From: an uncultured Roseovarius sp. | Lineage (GTDB): Bacteria > Pseudomonadota > Alphaproteobacteria > Rhodobacterales > Rhodobacteraceae | NCBI GenBank assembly: GCA_934501475.1 | Contig: CAKSUL010000007.1 | Coordinates: forward strand, 1-50,675 | DNA length: 50,675 bases | Direction of reading: 5' to 3' | Part shown: positions 47,221 through 50,675 of the stretch, in pieces | How positions within the stretch are numbered: position 1 is the stretch's first letter | Layout: each line of letters opens with the position of its first letter | Program-made: the position numbers and the translations under genes | Notes under the pieces: model-generated | Told to the model about the DNA's origin: nothing | Seen by the model: the letters and a program-made list of their open reading frames with translations, nothing else | The model's database searches: none

Positions 47221-48348
47221 TCAATAGCGCAGCACCCGGCCCCCCGGGCTGCACACATATTTGGTCACGCTTGCAAAACCGGGGGGATTTTTCTCGGCCA
47301 GCACCTGATAGGGGCGTTCGGGCAGGATGATGCTGCGCGTGGTGCGGGTGGCGCCGGTATCGGCCCCGCGCCCGGAAAACGGGTCAAGCGCAAAGACCTG
47401 CCGTTCCACCGTGCCGAACCAGCCGGCGCGTTCCTTGACCACGCGGTCACTTTCCAGGATCTCGTCGGTCCAGGCCAGCGCCCAGTCCTGTCCCTCGGGT
47501 GCGCGGGCCTCGGCCAGCACATCGCGCATCGGGCCGCTCTGGCGGGTGAACTGATGCGAATACATCGGCCCCAGATGCAGGCGGCGCAGGCGTTTGGGGT
47601 GCAGATCGTCAAATGTTTCGTCAAGGCCCTTGGCGATCGTCAGCAATTTCAGCCCGCCCAGCGACTGCCCCATGACATGGGCCTGAAACTCGGGCCAGCG
47701 GCCGTGATCGGTGGCCAGTGGCGTGCGCCCCGAATCCTCGACCTCGAGCAGGTAGATCGTGGGCAGGTTCACCTGGCTGTCATAGACCGCCCAATGCACC
47801 AGGAACGTCTTGCGCCCCTCGATGCCGCGCAGCCATGTCAGCGCCGGGTCGTTGCGCGCCCAGAACAGATGCCCGCGCGCCAGTTCCTCGTAATAGAGCC
47901 GCTGTGACAGCGCGAATTGAAGCTTGGTCGGGATTGTCCGCTGGGAAATGATCTGCTCGACCATCTGCTGTTTCAGCGTGGCGGCGTCGGGCATGTTGGC
48001 CAGGTGGCGCGCGGCCTGCTGTGCGTCATTGGCCATGACCAGCAATTCATTGAACACCGGAAAGCCGCTTTCGTGGCTGTCGATCGTCAATGCGGCGCGC
48101 GCCTGCCCGGTATCGCGCCCGGTCAGCAGGTATTTCATCGACAGTGCGCGAAACGAATAGGCAAGGCCCTGCACATAGCCGGTCAGCACCTCGATTTCTT
48201 CGCGGCTCAACTCGCCCGAGGCCTGCATGACGGCGGCGACGCGCGCCAGATGGGTGGTGATGCCCTCGAACTTGGCGAAATAGCGGCGCGAGGCGAAAAG
48301 ATCGCTCAGGTCGATCTGGTCATCGGCGGGGGGGATGGCGGCGGTCAT
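47221..48348 (-). CDS. Unknown soluble protein (AAA+ operon)
   Basis: 375 residues; AGGGCAAGG precedes the ATG. No signal peptide or membrane helices. The N-terminal half is helical (EIEVLTGYVQGLAYSFRALS) and the C-terminal half appears beta-rich with a conserved-looking LHLGPMYSHQF stretch. It sits between the coiled-coil gene and the AAA+ gene with 63- and 47-base gaps. I recognise no family, and can only infer a role in the same complex. Confidence 0.78.
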   Translation of the reverse strand: MTAAIPPADDQIDLSDLFASRRYFAKFEGITTHLARVAAVMQASGELSREEIEVLTGYVQGLAYSFRALSMKYLLTGRDTGQARAALTIDSHESGFPVFNELLVMANDAQQAARHLANMPDAATLKQQMVEQIISQRTIPTKLQFALSQRLYYEELARGHLFWARNDPALTWLRGIEGRKTFLVHWAVYDSQVNLPTIYLLEVEDSGRTPLATDHGRWPEFQAHVMGQSLGGLKLLTIAKGLDETFDDLHPKRLRRLHLGPMYSHQFTRQSGPMRDVLAEARAPEGQDWALAWTDEILESDRVVKERAGWFGTVERQVFALDPFSGRGADTGATRTTRSIILPERPYQVLAEKNPPGFASVTKYVCSPGGRVLRY

Positions 48349-48411
48349 GCCTTGCCCTGCCTGCGATCCGGCAGACGGGGGCGCGCGCGCTGCGGTATCG
48401 GTCCCACCGGG

Positions 48412-49488
48412 TCACTCTCCATAAAGGTTCTTGTCGTGTTTTTCGATGATCTTCGCAAAGCGGCGGGCAAAGCGTTCATCGGCCTTGGCCTTGGCCTCGA
48501 GAATGTCGCGGGCAAAGACCATGTGGTCCTCATGGGCCTCCATCATCTCGGCCATGCGCTTGTTGGTGGCGGAGCCGATCCCGGCCATGGCGCTTTGCGC
48601 CTCCTGGTCGGTCTGGACGCCGATTTCGTTGATGCGATGGGCCACATCCTGTTGCTGGGCGGTCTTCAGCGATTTGGTCAGCGCGTCATAGAGCACCACG
48701 CGCTGCTTGGTGTCGGTTTGCAGCTTGTTGATCAGGACCATCTGGGTTGCGGCCTGATTTTGCAGGGAATCGACCCATGTCTTGCCCTTTTCGATATAGC
48801 GCTCCAGCGTCTGGGACTTGGCCAGCTTGACCTGTTCCTGCTGCACCATTTCGTTGTAGCGCGTGTTCAGTTCCGCCAGTTGCGTCTCAAGCCGGGTGCG
48901 CGCGGTGGCGTCGGTCTCGTTGGCGATCTTGTTTTCCAGCGTGATGATCTCGGGGTCCAGCGCCGCGATGTCGGTGCGCAGCGCGCCCAGTTCCTGCACG
49001 GTGAATTCGCGTTCATCCAGCGTTTCGGTCAGGTTGTTGCCGACGCGGGTTTTCTGGTCTTCCAGCATCGCCAACTGACCTTGCAGCAGCCTGACGATCA
49101 CGTCGGATTTGCTGATCAGGTCCTGCAACTTGTCGTCGATGGTGGCGCTGCGCACGCGGTCCTGACGCATCGAATCCGCCTTGGCGGCGGAAAAGATGCC
49201 GACAAAGCTTTCCCAGCCGGTCTTGTTGCGCATCTCGTCGAAATCGCGGGAAAAGGCGGATGTGATGTCATCCAGCCCCATGATCAGCTCGGCGATATTG
49301 GCGTTCATCACTTCGGTATGGGCGTGCACGTCCTCAAGCGAGGCGTTCTCGATGTCGATCATCGCGTCATCGCCGCTCTTGATCTTGGAGCGGGCAGTTT
49401 CGATCTGGCTGGTCAGTTCGGCGATCTTGGCCTGTGCCTGTGAGACCTGCTCTTGTGATTCGCGCACCTGCGCGTCCAAATCGGCCAT
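48412..49488 (-). CDS. Coiled-coil protein, TelA-like layout (first gene of the AAA+ operon)
   Basis: 358 residues, almost wholly helical, with heptad patterns at about 4-38 and 118-290. No signal peptide or membrane segment. The order of blocks (QDLISKSDVIVRLLQGQ, an LxxDxxxLE-like linker, LERYIEKGKTW, then VLYDALTKSLKTAQQQ) recalls the toxic-anion-resistance TelA/KlaA family, but I see no diagnostic motif. A likely scaffold or AAA+ client. GAAGGA precedes the start, and the other five operon genes follow in the same direction. Confidence 0.8.
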   Translation of the reverse strand: MADLDAQVRESQEQVSQAQAKIAELTSQIETARSKIKSGDDAMIDIENASLEDVHAHTEVMNANIAELIMGLDDITSAFSRDFDEMRNKTGWESFVGIFSAAKADSMRQDRVRSATIDDKLQDLISKSDVIVRLLQGQLAMLEDQKTRVGNNLTETLDEREFTVQELGALRTDIAALDPEIITLENKIANETDATARTRLETQLAELNTRYNEMVQQEQVKLAKSQTLERYIEKGKTWVDSLQNQAATQMVLINKLQTDTKQRVVLYDALTKSLKTAQQQDVAHRINEIGVQTDQEAQSAMAGIGSATNKRMAEMMEAHEDHMVFARDILEAKAKADERFARRFAKIIEKHDKNLYGE

Positions 49489-49503
49489 GAGAAATCATCC
49501 TTC

Positions 49504-49533
49504 AACAAAAAAACACGCGCCATGCGGCGTGCC
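49504..49533 (-). terminator. Terminator-like hairpin in the leader of the AAA+ operon
   Basis: A 5-bp stem (49514-49518 with 49527-49531) is followed on the minus strand by a run of seven T residues, about 20 bases before the coiled-coil start codon. It could be an attenuator or an insulator against antisense transcription. The stem is short. Confidence 0.35.
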
Positions 49534-49669
49534 TACAAGAATTGGGGTATTTTGCCCCTATCTGCAACAGAGCGCGCGCGCCACGGCCCGGTTTTTTCGC
49601 GGGGATAAGGCCGGATCACGCGCATCGGCAAGAATACACAGGCGGCGATGATGATCCTTCACATCTGCA

Positions 49670-49699
49670 TTGACACTTGCGATTGCTTCTCATTAACAA
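49670..49699 (+). promoter_or_regulatory. sitA promoter with Fur/Mur-like box
   Basis: A consensus -35 box TTGACA (49670-49675) is followed after 17-18 bases by TTAACA/TAACAA. The sequence GCGATTGCTTCTCATTAAC (49679-49697), which matches the 19-base Fur consensus at 12 positions by my count, overlaps spacer and -10. In alphaproteobacteria the Fur homologue Mur represses sitABCD under manganese sufficiency, so a Mur site is likely. Confidence 0.55.
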
Positions 49700-49730
49700 T
49701 ATACGGCAGCAGGCAATCAGGAGTTTGCAC

Positions 49731-50642
49731 ATGAAACGATCCCTACCGCGCGCCTTGAGCCTGGCCGCCGTGCTGGCGATGCCGATGGGCGCGGGCGCGG
49801 CGGGCGCGTCGGATCAGCCGTTCAAGGTTGTCACGACATTCACCGTTCTGGCCGACATGGCACAGAACGTGGCCGGGGACGCGGCACAGGTCGTTTCCAT
49901 CACCAAGCCGGGGGCGGAAATCCACGGCTATGAGCCAACGCCGCAGGACATCGTGCGCGCCTCGGGGGCCGATCTGATCCTGTGGAACGGTCTAAATCTG
50001 GAACTGTGGTTCGAGCAGTTCGTCCGAAACCTTGGCGATATGCCCTCCGCCACGCTGGCCGACGGGATCGAGCCGATCGCGATCGGTGAGGGATCCTATG
50101 AAGGGCAGGCCAATCCCCATGCGTGGATGGGGCTGGACAATGCGCTGATCTATGTTGACAATATCGCGGCGGCCCTTGTCGAACATGACCCCGGCAATGC
50201 CGATACATACAGGGCCAATGCCGATGCCTACAAGGCACAGATCCGCGACATGATTGATCCCCTGCGTGAGCGGATCGCCCAGATCCCCGCCGAGAACCGC
50301 TGGCTGGTCACCTGCGAGGGCGCGTTCAGCTATCTGGCCCGCGATTTCGGCATGAAGGAGCTGTATCTCTGGCCGATCAACGCCGATCAGGTCGGCACGC
50401 CCCAGCAGGTGCGCAGCGTGATCGATGGCGTGCGCAAGAACAACATCCCGGCCGTGTTCTGTGAAAGCACGGTCAATACCTCACCCGCCGAGCAGGTCGC
50501 CCGCGAGACCGGCGCGACCTATGGCGGTGTCCTCTATGTCGATAGCCTGAGCGAGCCGGATGGCCCGGTGCCCACATATCTCGATCTGCTGCGCGTCACC
50601 TCGCAGACGGTGGTGGACGGGCTGACGGGGAACGTGAACTGA
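49731..50642 (+). CDS. sitA: SitA, manganese/iron ABC transporter substrate-binding protein
   Basis: 303 residues from the ATG at 49731 (CAGGAG 8 bases upstream). A signal peptide covers about residues 1-26. The cluster A-I fold carries the four metal ligands of the PsaA/SitA group: H65 (EIHGYEPTPQD), H130 (NPHAWM), E196 (TCEGAF) and D271 (LYVDSLS). The His-His-Glu-Asp set indicates manganese or iron rather than zinc, and the protein lacks the His-rich loop of ZnuA. It delivers the metal to the SitBCD importer. Confidence 0.93.
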   Translation: MKRSLPRALSLAAVLAMPMGAGAAGASDQPFKVVTTFTVLADMAQNVAGDAAQVVSITKPGAEIHGYEPTPQDIVRASGADLILWNGLNLELWFEQFVRNLGDMPSATLADGIEPIAIGEGSYEGQANPHAWMGLDNALIYVDNIAAALVEHDPGNADTYRANADAYKAQIRDMIDPLRERIAQIPAENRWLVTCEGAFSYLARDFGMKELYLWPINADQVGTPQQVRSVIDGVRKNNIPAVFCESTVNTSPAEQVARETGATYGGVLYVDSLSEPDGPVPTYLDLLRVTSQTVVDGLTGNVN

Positions 50643-50653
50643 GTGGTCGCGCG

Positions 50654-50675
50654 ATGATCGACCCACCCACCCGGC
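50654..50675 (+). CDS. Start of the next gene, probably sitB (truncated)
   Basis: An ATG at 50654, 11 bases after the sitA stop, opens a frame cut by the window end after seven codons. In sit operons the ATPase sitB usually follows sitA. Too short to confirm; a GTG at 50643 is another possible start. Confidence 0.3.

Overview
The window is a high-G+C chromosomal segment from an alphaproteobacterium, almost certainly of the Rhodobacterales (Rhodobacter/Roseobacter group). This rests on gene order: lpd, sucB, sucA, sucD, sucC, mdh, a malyl-CoA thioesterase-type gene, mesaconyl-CoA hydratase and sdhCDAB follow each other as I recall them in Rhodobacter sphaeroides. DUF1523, MAPEG, NnrU and DUF1737 genes support the same placement. 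I see no phage, insertion sequence or CRISPR array.

Layout. (1) 1-2695, plus strand: end of ftsE, then ftsX, a plsC-like acyltransferase and a HAD hydrolase. (2) 2753-13318, minus strand: a 2-oxoglutarate dehydrogenase / succinyl-CoA synthetase supercluster read sucC, unknown ORF, sucD, DUF805 gene, secreted protein, sucA, odhB, small membrane gene, MAPEG gene, lpdA. (3) 13542-17770: a glycosyltransferase, a TehB-like methyltransferase, mdh with a strong terminator, and a secreted PRC-barrel protein. (4) 18035-25933, plus strand: mcl2-like gene, nnrU-like, DUF1737, mch, then sdhC-sdhD-sdhA-ORF-sdhB, a zinc-ribbon mini-protein and a DUF1989 protein. Regions 2-4 together encode 2-oxoglutarate to oxaloacetate plus two ethylmalonyl-CoA pathway type enzymes. 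(5) 26003-34812: rlmH, rsfS, an MscS channel, an HDAC-like amidohydrolase, an MFS transporter, asd, a DUF4139 envelope protein and truA. (6) 35033-41316: tRNA-Arg(UCU), then a possibly acquired islet with a TetR regulator, a double SpoIIAA-like protein and a MacB/HlyD-type ABC exporter, ending in a short aldehyde-dehydrogenase-like relic. (7) 41519-42831: thyA-folA. (8) 42849-49488, minus strand: a six-gene operon with a coiled-coil protein, an unknown protein, a AAA+ ATPase, another unknown protein and two small membrane proteins. (9) 49731 to the end: sitA of a manganese/iron ABC importer behind a Fur/Mur-like box, and the first codons of the next gene.

Two observations stand out. First, the ten-base palindrome TGTGATCACA occurs as a pair of sites, centres 20 and 21 bp apart, once upstream of sucC and once upstream of sdhC. 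I see such pairs nowhere else in the window, so this looks like the operator of a TCA-cycle regulator; the GntR-family activator AkgR is my best guess. Second, the six-gene AAA+/coiled-coil/membrane operon has no function I can name and is the best candidate for an undescribed system.
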